Under the pieces are notes generated by a model. The model was not told the DNA's origin and searched no databases. It was given only the letters and a program-made list of their open reading frames with translations. Positions 35,431 through 44,425 of a DNA stretch of 64,000 nucleotides are shown piece after piece. The translations under genes were made by a program, and so were the position numbers. Position 1 is the first letter of the stretch, and every line of letters starts with the position of its first letter. The stretch covers positions 1 to 64,000 of the forward strand of contig DRGL01000043.1 in NCBI GenBank assembly GCA_011050085.1, written 5' to 3'. Origin of the DNA: Pricia antarctica (GTDB lineage Bacteria > Bacteroidota > Bacteroidia > Flavobacteriales > Flavobacteriaceae).

Positions 35431-37042
35431 AGCGATACCCTATACAAAGGCAACTGAACTACTGACGAAGAAGGATAAAATAGGGCAATTATTTATGCCT
35501 TCGGCCTTCATAAACGATACGGAATCCGAGATTCAAGAAATTGAAAAACTGATTCGTGAAGAACAGGTCGGTAGTCTGTGTTTTTTTCATAGTCGTGCCA
35601 GTGCAGCAACTAATTTTGAAGGCCTAAAACCCATTATTCATAACGAAAACAGTTTTATTACCCTTAAAAAATTAATAGGTAGATATCAACAAGCCTCCAA
35701 GTACCCCTTATTGATTGCCATCGATGCCGAATGGGGATTGGCAATGCGCATTGAGAACACACCGCAATATCCCTATGCTATTACCCTAGGTGCACTTCCC
35801 GATAGCTCGGCCGATTTAATTTATGATGTTGGAAAAGATATAGCCTTAGATTGTAAAAAAGCGGGTATACATTGGAACTTGGCTCCCTGTGTTGACATAA
35901 ATAACAATCCTAATAATCCAGTAATAGGATACCGGTCTTTTGGGGAGAATAAATTCAAAGTAACCCAAAAAGCTTTAGCCTATATCAAAGGCACGCAAGA
36001 CGCCGGGATCTTGACGAGCATCAAACATTTTCCCGGTCATGGAGATACCGATGCTGATTCACATTTAGAACTTCCTTTGATAGATAAAACCAAACAGGAA
36101 CTACTCGAAAATGAACTGTTTCCCTTTCAAAAATTGATTGATGAAGGCGTTGATTCCGTAATGGTAGGGCATCTGTCCGTTCCCGCCTTAGCAAATGGTA
36201 GCACTATATCCTCAAGCATATCCAAAGAGATAATTAAAGGTATGCTGAGAAATGAAATGGGCTACAAGGGAGTTGTTATATCCGACGCGCTCAATATGCA
36301 CGCTGTTTCGAAAAACTATACGGTCAAAGGTGAACTCGCTTGGCTTGCTTTCGATGCCGGTAACGATGTACTTTGTTTTGCAGAACATATTCCTGAGAGT
36401 GTCCAAACCATTCTTGCAAAGGCATCCGAACCTCAGATTGAAGAAAGCTTCCGTCGGATTTGGCAATTGAAGGAAAAAGTGTTTGCTGCAACTTTATCCA
36501 CAAAACAATCAACTGTCATAGATAAACCAATAAACGAATTATCGCCAAATTCAATCCTTGGTAATTCGGCTGACCTAAATAGAAAGATTGCCATGAAAAG
36601 CCTTACCCTTGTTAAGGGTACGGAAAAGCTAATTTCAGATTTTAAAGGCACTAATTTTGTAGGTATACAATTTTCGAAAAGCATTGAAAATCAATTTTTT
36701 AAAAATATCAATCAAAACATTGAGTTTACATTGTTACCATCAATAGATTCAGTTTTAAATAGCGGAGACAATATCCTTTTAGCCCTATTTCCACCCCAGG
36801 TAAAACCCAACCAAAATTTCGGTTTTACCAAGGAGGAGTTGATTTTTATCAACGAGCTGGTTCAAACTAAAAACGTCGTACTATACCTGTTCGGAAATCC
36901 TTATGTATTGCAACATATCGATGTGAAAAATATAAAGAGCCTAGTACTCGTCTATCAAGACTTCGATGTGTTTCAAGAGGTAGCGGCGGAACATTTTCTA
37001 GGAAATTTTACGGCTCAAGGGAAACTTTCCGTAAGCATATGA
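35423..37042 (+). CDS. GH3 beta-N-acetylglucosaminidase (NagZ-like) with C-terminal extension
   Basis: NagZ removes GlcNAc from GlcNAc-anhydroMurNAc in the cytoplasm. The GH3 domain shows the Asp-His loop SIKHFPGHGDTDADSHLELPLI near residue 198-219 and the nucleophile in GVVISDALNMHAVS near 283-290. I use the ATG at 35423 (539 residues), which overlaps the permease stop by 8 bases; the track start is a TTG inside the permease gene. No signal peptide is present, which fits cytoplasmic action after AmpG import. The protein is about 200 residues longer than Proteobacterial NagZ, the extra part resembling the second GH3 domain of the Bacillus type. Confidence 0.92.
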   Translation: MLEAIPYTKATELLTKKDKIGQLFMPSAFINDTESEIQEIEKLIREEQVGSLCFFHSRASAATNFEGLKPIIHNENSFITLKKLIGRYQQASKYPLLIAIDAEWGLAMRIENTPQYPYAITLGALPDSSADLIYDVGKDIALDCKKAGIHWNLAPCVDINNNPNNPVIGYRSFGENKFKVTQKALAYIKGTQDAGILTSIKHFPGHGDTDADSHLELPLIDKTKQELLENELFPFQKLIDEGVDSVMVGHLSVPALANGSTISSSISKEIIKGMLRNEMGYKGVVISDALNMHAVSKNYTVKGELAWLAFDAGNDVLCFAEHIPESVQTILAKASEPQIEESFRRIWQLKEKVFAATLSTKQSTVIDKPINELSPNSILGNSADLNRKIAMKSLTLVKGTEKLISDFKGTNFVGIQFSKSIENQFFKNINQNIEFTLLPSIDSVLNSGDNILLALFPPQVKPNQNFGFTKEELIFINELVQTKNVVLYLFGNPYVLQHIDVKNIKSLVLVYQDFDVFQEVAAEHFLGNFTAQGKLSVSI

Positions 37043-37148
37043 AGGACAATTAAATTTCAACAAATAATTGCCTCTGGTTTGATTTCAGTTGGTAATTCTT
37101 AAGTAGCAGCTTCAAGACAAGCATTAAATCTAATCATATAAGAGGGAT

Positions 37149-38225
37149 ATGAAAGTTCATAAAATAATAGGCCTTATGTCCGGTACTTCCCTAGACGGAC
37201 TCGATCTAGCCTTATGCCACATATGGGAAGAAGATGTACGATGGAGATATAAGATTACAGCGTCTAAAAGTATATCCTACGCTTCTGAAATGCAGTCAAA
37301 ATTACAGCATTCCATTTCGCTTCCGGCGGAAGAGCTATTACAGTTCCATAATTTTTATGGTACCTGGCTAGGCGAACAGACCAAAACCTTCGTAGACGAA
37401 AATAGGCTGGATGTTGATTACATTGCAAGTCACGGACATACAACCCACCACCGTCCGGAAATGGGCGTTACCTTTCAAATCGGGTCTGGTCAACATTTGG
37501 CCAATGCCAGCGGTCTAAAGGTTATTTGTGATTTTCGCACCAACGACGTCGCACTCAAAGGTCAAGGTGCCCCTTTAGTACCTATTGGCGACCAATTATT
37601 TTTTGGTGGATACGATTTTTGTTTGAACCTCGGTGGTATTGCCAATATATCTTTTGATACGAAGGGCGAACGGAAAGCCTATGATATCGGTCTGGCCAAT
37701 ATGATCCTTAACCATATCACGCGAAAAAATGGATTGGATTACGATAAAGGTGGAACGTTGGCCCGTAGTGGAGTGGTAAATACCAATCTACTGCAAAATT
37801 TGAACCATCTGGAATTTTATCGGCTCCCATACCCAAAATCAATTGGTTACGAATGGTTTGTTAAAAAGGTAATACCGCTAGTGGATGCTGTGGATGATAA
37901 GATGGAAAATCTATTGTGCACGGGTGTACATCACATATGTGAACAGGTTGCCGTACAGGTCAGGGCGCAAAGCAGTAAAACAGAAAACTCCCTATTAGTT
38001 ACAGGAGGAGGTGCTTTAAACGATTATCTAATCGAAACCTTACAGCAAAAATTGGGCGGCCATACCAAAGTAGTTGTACCAAAAACCCAACTGATAGAAT
38101 TCAAAGAGGCGCTGGTATTTGCCCTTATGGGGGTACTTCGAATTGAAGGTAAAATCAACGTGCTGAAGTCGGTGACAGGGGCTGTTAGAGATTCTTCAAG
38201 TGGCGTGGTTTTTTTACCCGCTTAG
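37149..38225 (+). CDS. anmK: Anhydro-N-acetylmuramic acid kinase
   Basis: AnmK opens the 1,6-anhydro ring of anhydroMurNAc and phosphorylates it, giving MurNAc-6-P, the MurQ substrate. The 358 residues contain the phosphate-binding GLMSGTSLDGLDLALC (about 8-23), GHTTHHRPEMGVTFQIG, FRTNDVALKGQGAPLVPIGD, LNLGGIANIS and the ATP-side VTGGGALNDYLIE near 285. The usual FDTGPGN motif reads YDIGLANM here; the Asp is kept. It is shorter than gamma-proteobacterial AnmK (about 370). It is the last gene of the recycling set, 106 bases after the nagZ-like gene. Confidence 0.95.
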   Translation: MKVHKIIGLMSGTSLDGLDLALCHIWEEDVRWRYKITASKSISYASEMQSKLQHSISLPAEELLQFHNFYGTWLGEQTKTFVDENRLDVDYIASHGHTTHHRPEMGVTFQIGSGQHLANASGLKVICDFRTNDVALKGQGAPLVPIGDQLFFGGYDFCLNLGGIANISFDTKGERKAYDIGLANMILNHITRKNGLDYDKGGTLARSGVVNTNLLQNLNHLEFYRLPYPKSIGYEWFVKKVIPLVDAVDDKMENLLCTGVHHICEQVAVQVRAQSSKTENSLLVTGGGALNDYLIETLQQKLGGHTKVVVPKTQLIEFKEALVFALMGVLRIEGKINVLKSVTGAVRDSSSGVVFLPA

Positions 38226-38493
38226 GGAAAAATCGAATGGATACCGCCTTGTTATTCTAAGGCTTCTCGTACTATTTCTTATCCGATGTAGTTTCAATAG
38301 CTCGGGTACTATTGAGAATATGGATTATATATTACACCCTGGGTGTATAAGTTTGATCTGTAGTAATTTTAAGCATGAAATACATCACAAACCTTGTAAG
38401 CACAAAAAAACATCAACAGGCTCGTATGCATTTATCTGATGGAATAGAAGCGTCCACTACACTTAAGAAAGGACTTAAATAGTTTATTGATTT

Positions 38494-39702
38494 TTATGCG
38501 GTAACCACCACTCTGCTTCTACGTGCTAGTAGCATTATTCCCAACGAAATCAATCCACAAATTGCCAATCCTACAAACATCGGCCATACCGTCTCCTGCA
38601 CAAAGTTGCCAATATAATTGGCGATGGGCACTGCCATTATAGTAGAAACAAATCCGTTAATCGCAGCCCCAATTCCTGCTATGTGGCCAATCGGCTCCAT
38701 AGCGATGGACCTAAAATTGCCCCATAAAAAACCTAAGCAAAAAAACTGAGCGAACAAAAACGCAACCAGAATTACAACATTCGGATTCTGAGTATCATAA
38801 AAAATCACCACATACAATACTGCAATAGCACAAAAAGCCGTAAGAGCCATCAATGCCAACCTGCGCATACCAAAACGCATCACTAGCGTACCGTTCAAGA
38901 ATGTCGATAAGCCCACAGAACATGCCAGTCCGGCAAAAATATAGGGGAATGATTCCGTAAGTCCGTACTGATCTTCAAAAACGTGCTGCGATGCACTCAG
39001 ATAGACCAAAAAAGAACCGGTAATGAAACCAGAGGTGAAGGTGAAGGCAACGGACTCTTTGTATTTAAGGAATTCCCGAAGCCCGTTTACAAACACTTTT
39101 CCCGAAAATGGAATTTTATACTCAGGTTTCAAGGTTTCGACCTGTCGTTTCCAGAACCAAATGGCTACAAGAAGTGCAAAAAAGAGTTGCACATAGAAAA
39201 TTGCCTCCCATCCAAAGGCATCCATAATCCATTTACCAATTGCAGGTGCTACTACGGGTACCAATATAAAAAATGCGGTGACAAACGACATAATTCGCGC
39301 CATGTAGTCACCTTTATATGTATCTCTAATGATAGATATGGCGATGGTACGTGGTGCCGAAAGGCCGATACCTTGCAAAATACGTCCGGCAATCATTACT
39401 TCCAAAGAGGGGGCAAAAACACAAATTATGCTAGCCACAGCAAAAAGAGCGAACCCCATATAAACAATAGGTTTTCTACCAAAGCTGTCCGAAAGCGGTC
39501 CAAAAAAAAGCTGGCCAAAGCCCAAACCTAAAAAAATCATGGTAATCAGTAGCTGATTATCCGTTGGGTCTAAGCTATTTATGGTGATTCCGATATGCGA
39601 AATTGCGGGTAACAACGCATCGATGGCCAAAGCGACAATGGACATCAAGGACGCCATTAGGGCAATAAACTCAAAGTTTGGTTTTACGTTTTCATTTTGC
39701 AT
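38494..39702 (-). CDS. MFS multidrug exporter, Bcr/CflA family
   Basis: The inner-membrane protein has twelve predicted hydrophobic segments and the Bcr/CflA features: ALMASLMSIVALAIDALLPAI in TM1, LGFGQLFFGPLSDSFGRKPIVYMG (motif A after TM2) and ILQGIGLSAPRTIAISIIRD in TM4-5. Members export drugs or cysteine-type compounds by proton antiport. I use the ATG at 39702 (402 residues) because a TATTTTTG box ends only 4 bases before it, leaving no room for the six extra residues in the track. It stands alone. Confidence 0.9.
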   Translation of the reverse strand: MQNENVKPNFEFIALMASLMSIVALAIDALLPAISHIGITINSLDPTDNQLLITMIFLGLGFGQLFFGPLSDSFGRKPIVYMGFALFAVASIICVFAPSLEVMIAGRILQGIGLSAPRTIAISIIRDTYKGDYMARIMSFVTAFFILVPVVAPAIGKWIMDAFGWEAIFYVQLFFALLVAIWFWKRQVETLKPEYKIPFSGKVFVNGLREFLKYKESVAFTFTSGFITGSFLVYLSASQHVFEDQYGLTESFPYIFAGLACSVGLSTFLNGTLVMRFGMRRLALMALTAFCAIAVLYVVIFYDTQNPNVVILVAFLFAQFFCLGFLWGNFRSIAMEPIGHIAGIGAAINGFVSTIMAVPIANYIGNFVQETVWPMFVGLAICGLISLGIMLLARRSRVVVTA

Positions 39703-39706
39703 TCGG

Positions 39707-39714
39707 CAAAAATA
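39707..39714 (-). promoter_or_regulatory. -7 box abutting the MFS start codon
   Basis: The minus strand reads TATTTTTG, then CCGA, then the ATG. If used, transcription would begin at or next to the start codon (leaderless mRNA). Confidence 0.45.
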
Positions 39715-39763
39715 CTGCAAGCAATTGGCAACTGAAATGGAAACGATAGATTAATTAGGGGAT

Positions 39764-41110
39764 TTATTCCCCCAGAGCTGATTTTATCCTTGGAATCAGA
39801 AAAAGTTCAGTTTGCCTACCATTTATATAGCGAAATCCCTGCTCGCCGTAAAGTCCTGCCTCCTCTAACATAATCCGGATATCCTTTTTCCATTCGGGAA
39901 CAGTTATGGTGGTGTTGAGTTCGATGGCATATACCGTATTAGGATTTAGGGGATAACGCTCGCCATCATCTGCCCTTACACCGTTTTGGGAATCCCACAT
40001 ACCAATGGTTGTCCCGGCGGAATGACCATACAGTCCTAAAGGATGCGTATAAATCGCGGGTCGCAATCCAGCAGCTTTGGATTCTTGCAATGACTTTGCC
40101 AAAATCTCGTTGCCCGAGCTTCCTTTTTTCATATTTTGGGTGAGAAAATCCTGCACTTGATTTCCAGCTTTAAGGCCTTCCCTTAAAAATTCAGGGGCTT
40201 CTTTTTCGCCTGGCTTCAAAACATAGGCCAGCTCTTGGCAGTCGGTATTCAAACGTAAATAAGAGATTCCGAAGTCACAATGCACAAGATCGCCCGGCAT
40301 GATGACCATATCCTCGGGACGATCTGAAAAGCCATATAAATTTCCGTTTACTGCATTGTGAGCCCTTTGCACGTCGACCGTGGGGTGAAACCAGGTTTTC
40401 AAACCCATATCGGTCACTTTTTGGCGCATCCACCACTCTACTTCGGTAGTAGTGGTAATGCCAGGGGTAATCACTTTTTCCGAAAATGCTTCGGCTATTA
40501 TATCGTGCGTAATATCCACTAGTTGATTGTAAATAATCATCTCACGTGCAGTGCGGGTCTCTATCCATCGCACCGCTAAAGGCTCGGCGGTAACTACCTT
40601 AGCGCGGAATTTTTTCGGAAGGTGTTCCATAAACGCGTCATAATCGGTTTTATCCAATCCGTCCGCTATATTGAAATCCTTCGAAAAATTTAGTCCGATT
40701 TTGTTAGGGTTTCTAATCTCGATCAATTGCATCAATCGCTTCCACTGGTCGGGCTCTTTTTCTTTGTCCCATGCAGATTTGATATTTTCACCAACGTTAT
40801 ATCGCGCCACCGCCAGTTTCTCAAAAGTATTTTCGGCAGCATCCCTAAAAAAAAGCAGTATAGTTCTTCTACGAGCATTGAGCCAAGTAGCTGGCAGCAT
40901 GGTTCGCAAAACTGGATCTTCATTATATTCCCGGGAAATAACGATCCACATATCAATGCCGGTATCGTCCATCAATTTCGGTAACAATGTATCGAAACGT
41001 TCTGCTAAAATTTCGTCTACAACCCTTGCCCTTTCAACTTCGGGAAGAATTTGCTGGGCGTTCGTTGATAGGAAAGCGCAATACGTGATTATTATAAAGA
41101 ATTTCGTCAT
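39764..41110 (-). CDS. Exported M24 family metallopeptidase (aminopeptidase P-like)
   Basis: The 448-residue protein has a signal peptide (MTKFFIIITYCAFLSTNAQQ), unusual for the mainly cytoplasmic M24 family but common in Bacteroidota. The pita-bread domain keeps all five metal ligands: Asp in VHCDFGISY, Asp in NTDCQEL, His in YGHSAGT, Glu in YAIELNT and Glu in MLEEAGLYG. M24 enzymes of this kind remove residues in front of proline or act on dipeptides. The N-terminal 170 residues form the creatinase-like domain. It is a single gene; the MFS gene 61 bases downstream appears to have its own promoter. Confidence 0.9.
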   Translation of the reverse strand: MTKFFIIITYCAFLSTNAQQILPEVERARVVDEILAERFDTLLPKLMDDTGIDMWIVISREYNEDPVLRTMLPATWLNARRRTILLFFRDAAENTFEKLAVARYNVGENIKSAWDKEKEPDQWKRLMQLIEIRNPNKIGLNFSKDFNIADGLDKTDYDAFMEHLPKKFRAKVVTAEPLAVRWIETRTAREMIIYNQLVDITHDIIAEAFSEKVITPGITTTTEVEWWMRQKVTDMGLKTWFHPTVDVQRAHNAVNGNLYGFSDRPEDMVIMPGDLVHCDFGISYLRLNTDCQELAYVLKPGEKEAPEFLREGLKAGNQVQDFLTQNMKKGSSGNEILAKSLQESKAAGLRPAIYTHPLGLYGHSAGTTIGMWDSQNGVRADDGERYPLNPNTVYAIELNTTITVPEWKKDIRIMLEEAGLYGEQGFRYINGRQTELFLIPRIKSALGE

Positions 41111-41212
41111 AGCTTATGATTCGAATTTTTATTCAATTTCTAAAACTCCATTCAAATTTTAATATATACACCGGATTATAGGCTAGACTCCATTTATCAA
41201 GATTTATGATTT

Positions 41213-42391
41213 TCAATTTGAAAGCTTAAATCTTCTTAAAGTGTCCATTCTTCTGATTTTTTCACTATCCGTATCTAGAAATTCAGTAACATGATAAATT
41301 TCTATGGGCACCTCAAATCTTTCCAGCGTTTGTAGCAATCGGATTTTTTGTAAGATTTCCTCCTTTTCGCCTTCTCCCTCTACGATTAGCACAAGTTTTT
41401 GTCCCAAACGTTCATCGGCAAGTCCAGCTACAAAAAATCGTCCATTAATAATAGGTTCAAGTTTTGCCTCTATCTGTTCGGGAAATAACTTAACGCCACC
41501 AGAGTTGATGATGTTATCAAATCGGCCCAACCATTGGAATTCGGTATTTGAAATTAAATTGACCACGTCATTGGTTACTATAGTTTCCTTAGAAATTTTT
41601 GGAGCATCAATACGAAGACAATTTCTATCGTCTGTTGAAATCGTAATCTCAGGCAAGATTTTAAAATTCAACGTATCAGTTTGCCGTTCGACTATTCTTC
41701 CAATCTTTCCTAAGTTATCAATCAGGCCAACTCTTAGCTTTTTTAAAGCGATATGGGTGATGGTCTCGGTCATCCCATAGGTTTCGAAAACCTCAGTTGA
41801 AAAATTTTTGGTAGATACTACGTCGCCCTTGGCCCTTTGTAGTTTTCGTTCCTGCAGTCTTTCTAATTTTAATAGAACTATTTGGGTTATCGGCGCGCCC
41901 CCTACAATCAAAATCTTTATCAGATAAAGTCTATCCAAAGAATTTTCTAGTTGCAAGGGAACCATAGCGCAAAAATCATACGACTTGCGAATGTCAATAA
42001 GAGGCTTGGAAGAAGGCGGCACATAGTCCAATTCCAAGCCCAATACTATTGCCCTTACCAGCATCATTTTGCCAGCAATATATACAACAGGCAAACACAG
42101 TAAAGCTGAATCTCCGGGCTCAAGTTCGAGAAATTTACCAGTAGCCAAAGCGGAGTTGACCATATGGCTTTTTTGTAGCGTAATGGTCTTAGGTTTGCCC
42201 GTAGAACCGGATGTATGCACCTGTAATGTCGGACTTTCATCTAGCCAATCCAACAGAAAATCACCGATTTCCTTTTCAAAAGAGTCGGCCTCCTTAATGA
42301 GACTATAAGCGACCTCCTTAAGTTCGTCACGGGAGAACGAATTACCGTTCAGTTTGAAACGACTATGGATTTTTCGGTAAAGTGGTTTCAT
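41213..42391 (-). CDS. menE: o-Succinylbenzoate-CoA ligase
   Basis: MenE activates o-succinylbenzoate with ATP and CoA in menaquinone synthesis. The ANL-family phosphate loop HTSGSTGKPKTITLQK lies near residue 58-73. A4/A5 motifs include VFETYGMTETITHIALK, and WLGRFDNIINSGGVKLFPEQIEAKL is the hinge near 280. With 392 residues it is shorter than typical MenE (about 450) because the N-terminal subdomain is reduced, as I recall for flavobacterial forms; the final catalytic Lys region is not obvious to me. It overlaps the upstream CPBP gene by 29 bases and shares a transcript with menC. Confidence 0.93.
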   Translation of the reverse strand: MKPLYRKIHSRFKLNGNSFSRDELKEVAYSLIKEADSFEKEIGDFLLDWLDESPTLQVHTSGSTGKPKTITLQKSHMVNSALATGKFLELEPGDSALLCLPVVYIAGKMMLVRAIVLGLELDYVPPSSKPLIDIRKSYDFCAMVPLQLENSLDRLYLIKILIVGGAPITQIVLLKLERLQERKLQRAKGDVVSTKNFSTEVFETYGMTETITHIALKKLRVGLIDNLGKIGRIVERQTDTLNFKILPEITISTDDRNCLRIDAPKISKETIVTNDVVNLISNTEFQWLGRFDNIINSGGVKLFPEQIEAKLEPIINGRFFVAGLADERLGQKLVLIVEGEGEKEEILQKIRLLQTLERFEVPIEIYHVTEFLDTDSEKIRRMDTLRRFKLSN

Positions 42392-43337
42392 TGGTTTGCA
42401 AGGCTAAAAAATTTTCTTTTGAGGGAACTCCGCCCGTAAGACGTTCTTTCCAATTGGTCCATTTATATTTTCGCGAGAAAATGTAAAGAAGGATGGGATA
42501 TACTACCAAAACAGGCACTAAAATATCCCAACCCAAAACGGGATCAGCAATATCACGATATACAGAATCCGTTTGAAAAGCCGTCCAGTCAGCGGTAACC
42601 AGAAGTGCCCCGGTAAGGTTATTTGCGGCATGAAATCCAAGGGCGAGTTCAAGACCCTCGTCCATTAGAGTGATTATCCCTAAGAAAAATCCCGTACCAA
42701 TATAATACACCATAATACCGTATCCCAATTTTTCAACTTCCGGATTGAAGAGATGTGCCAAGCCGAAAAGCAGCGAAGTAACCACTAAGGGTAACCATCT
42801 ATTTTTAGCCAATACACCTAGACCCTGCATCATATACCCACGCATATAATATTCTTCCATACTAGTCTGAATGGGAATCATGACCAGGGCAATTGCCGCA
42901 AGTATAAGAAAAGGTTTTAAGTTGAAGTTATAAAGATAATTTTCAGGTGACAATTGAATGTCGATAATAATGAACGTTATAGATATGGAAGCCCAAAGGA
43001 GAAAAGACATAACAATTCGCCTCCAATCGACCTTTTTTCTAGAAGTTGTCAAAGCCGTGATACTTTGCTTATGCACAAATTTGACGTAAAGAAATAGTGA
43101 CAGCAAACCTATTGCAAATGTCAATAACATCAGGAATAGAAATGGATTTGTACCCAAAATTTCTGCCATAAGGCCAAGATCGCCACTAGCTAAAATCGAA
43201 AGAGAATCGGCCTTTAATACCAATGCGGCTATCAAAGGGATGCCACCTAGCACTTGCCAGCAAATAAATATTGCCAAAATCCCTAAAACATATCTCCATG
43301 ATTCACTTAAACCCTTATACGCCTGTGCTATGTACAT
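42363..43337 (-). CDS. CPBP family intramembrane metalloprotease (CAAX-like)
   Basis: The 324-residue membrane protein has about eight hydrophobic segments and the three CPBP motifs: EExxxR as MEEYYMRGYMM, FxxxH as FGLAHLF, and HxxxN as FHAANN. CPBP proteins cleave or protect membrane-bound substrates; the substrate here is unknown. It overlaps menC by 10 bases upstream and menE by 29 bases downstream, so its translation is tied to menaquinone genes. The link between a membrane protease and this pathway is not explained by known biochemistry. Confidence 0.92.
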   Translation of the reverse strand: MYIAQAYKGLSESWRYVLGILAIFICWQVLGGIPLIAALVLKADSLSILASGDLGLMAEILGTNPFLFLMLLTFAIGLLSLFLYVKFVHKQSITALTTSRKKVDWRRIVMSFLLWASISITFIIIDIQLSPENYLYNFNLKPFLILAAIALVMIPIQTSMEEYYMRGYMMQGLGVLAKNRWLPLVVTSLLFGLAHLFNPEVEKLGYGIMVYYIGTGFFLGIITLMDEGLELALGFHAANNLTGALLVTADWTAFQTDSVYRDIADPVLGWDILVPVLVVYPILLYIFSRKYKWTNWKERLTGGVPSKENFLALQTNETTLPKNP

Positions 43338-44380
43338 ATTTCTTCAATTAAATCGTTTTTCCAAGGCATCTCCTTTTTATAATATAGCTTACCACTATCT
43401 ACAACAAGCGGACTACCAAAATTATTACTGTACAAGGCTCCCGTTCCTAAGCCTTGTGGCATTGGGCTATTCAGGGTGTAGGTCCATTGTGCAATAGCGT
43501 TCAGACCAATATTGCTTTCAAGGGCACTCGTCACCCACCATCCGATTTTTTCGTTATCGGCGAGCTCTATCCATTCCCTACTTCCACGATACCCACCTAC
43601 AAAACTTGGTTTTAGAATGATATACTGTGGTTGTATAGTCTTTAGTAACTGTTTTCGGTCCGTTGCATTTGTAAGCCCTATCAATTCTTCATCCAAGGCT
43701 ATCGGTATCGGCGAGAGCTCACAAAGTTGTCGCATGGCCTTGAAATTGCCCTTCGGTATCGGTTGTTCAATAGAATGCAAATCATACTGCGAGAGGCGCT
43801 GTAATTTTGTTAAGGCCGTTGAAGGTTCAAAAGCCCCATTCGCATCGACCCGTAATTCAACCTGTTCTAATGAAAATTTCTTGCGGATTGAAGCCAATAA
43901 CGATATTTCGGTCTCAAAATCAATCGCCCCGATTTTCATTTTAATACATCGGAAACCTTCTGCCAATTTTTGGTCAATCTGTTCGTGCATATACCCTTCT
44001 TCGCCCATCCAAATCAATCCGTTAATAGGGATAGGACTTCCTTTTTTCACGAAATCGGATTCGAAAAGCATAAAAGGATTCTCGGAATATAGGGATAAAA
44101 ATGCCTGCTCAATCCCGAATTGAATACTGGGAAAATCAGATAAAGACTCCCAAAGCGCGTCACATCCTAAATCAATATTTTCACACGTCCAAGCTAACGT
44201 ATCCTCATAACCTTCGACATCATCGAAACTCAATCCCCTTAGAAGTCCGCATTCACCTATACCCCTTTTTCCATTTTCCTCTAGAATGAGAAACCAAGTT
44301 TCCTTTTGATGAAGCGTTCCGCGAGAGGTTCCACTCGGACGTTTAAAATCAAGGATGTATTTTTTATAATGAGCTTGCAT
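43328..44380 (-). CDS. menC: o-Succinylbenzoate synthase
   Basis: MenC dehydrates SHCHC to o-succinylbenzoate in menaquinone synthesis. The 350-residue enolase-superfamily protein has the KxK catalytic pair in FRCIKMKIG, metal ligands in ELRVDANGAF, SIEQPIPKG and ALDEELIG, and the second Lys in YIILKPSFVGGYRG. It is first in the menC-CPBP-menE operon. A TAAATTTG box lies 10 bases upstream of the ATG. Confidence 0.94.
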   Translation of the reverse strand: MQAHYKKYILDFKRPSGTSRGTLHQKETWFLILEENGKRGIGECGLLRGLSFDDVEGYEDTLAWTCENIDLGCDALWESLSDFPSIQFGIEQAFLSLYSENPFMLFESDFVKKGSPIPINGLIWMGEEGYMHEQIDQKLAEGFRCIKMKIGAIDFETEISLLASIRKKFSLEQVELRVDANGAFEPSTALTKLQRLSQYDLHSIEQPIPKGNFKAMRQLCELSPIPIALDEELIGLTNATDRKQLLKTIQPQYIILKPSFVGGYRGSREWIELADNEKIGWWVTSALESNIGLNAIAQWTYTLNSPMPQGLGTGALYSNNFGSPLVVDSGKLYYKKEMPWKNDLIEEICT

Positions 44381-44390
44381 AGTTCGACGC

Positions 44391-44410
44391 CAAATTTAGC
44401 CATATTTTTG
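44391..44410. promoter_or_regulatory. Back-to-back -7 boxes for menC and the SDR gene
   Basis: The minus strand has TAAATTTG at 44391-44398, 10 bases before the menC ATG. The plus strand has TATTTTTG at 44403-44410, 15 bases before the SDR ATG at 44426. The two divergent boxes are only 4 bases apart, so polymerase binding at one should block the other. Confidence 0.5.
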
Positions 44411-44425
44411 GGACAAAATATAGCA

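Noticed and set aside
38200-38439. 79-residue ORF overlapping the end of anmK
   Set aside because: It starts inside anmK in another frame, has no recognisable motif and its composition is not coding-like.
40671-41162. 163-residue plus-strand ORF
   Set aside because: It is opposite the M24 peptidase, which has all five metal ligands and a signal peptide.
44306-44425. Upstream extension of the SDR
   Set aside because: It overlaps menC on the other strand, and the SDR fold begins at the ATG at 44426, just after a -7 box.
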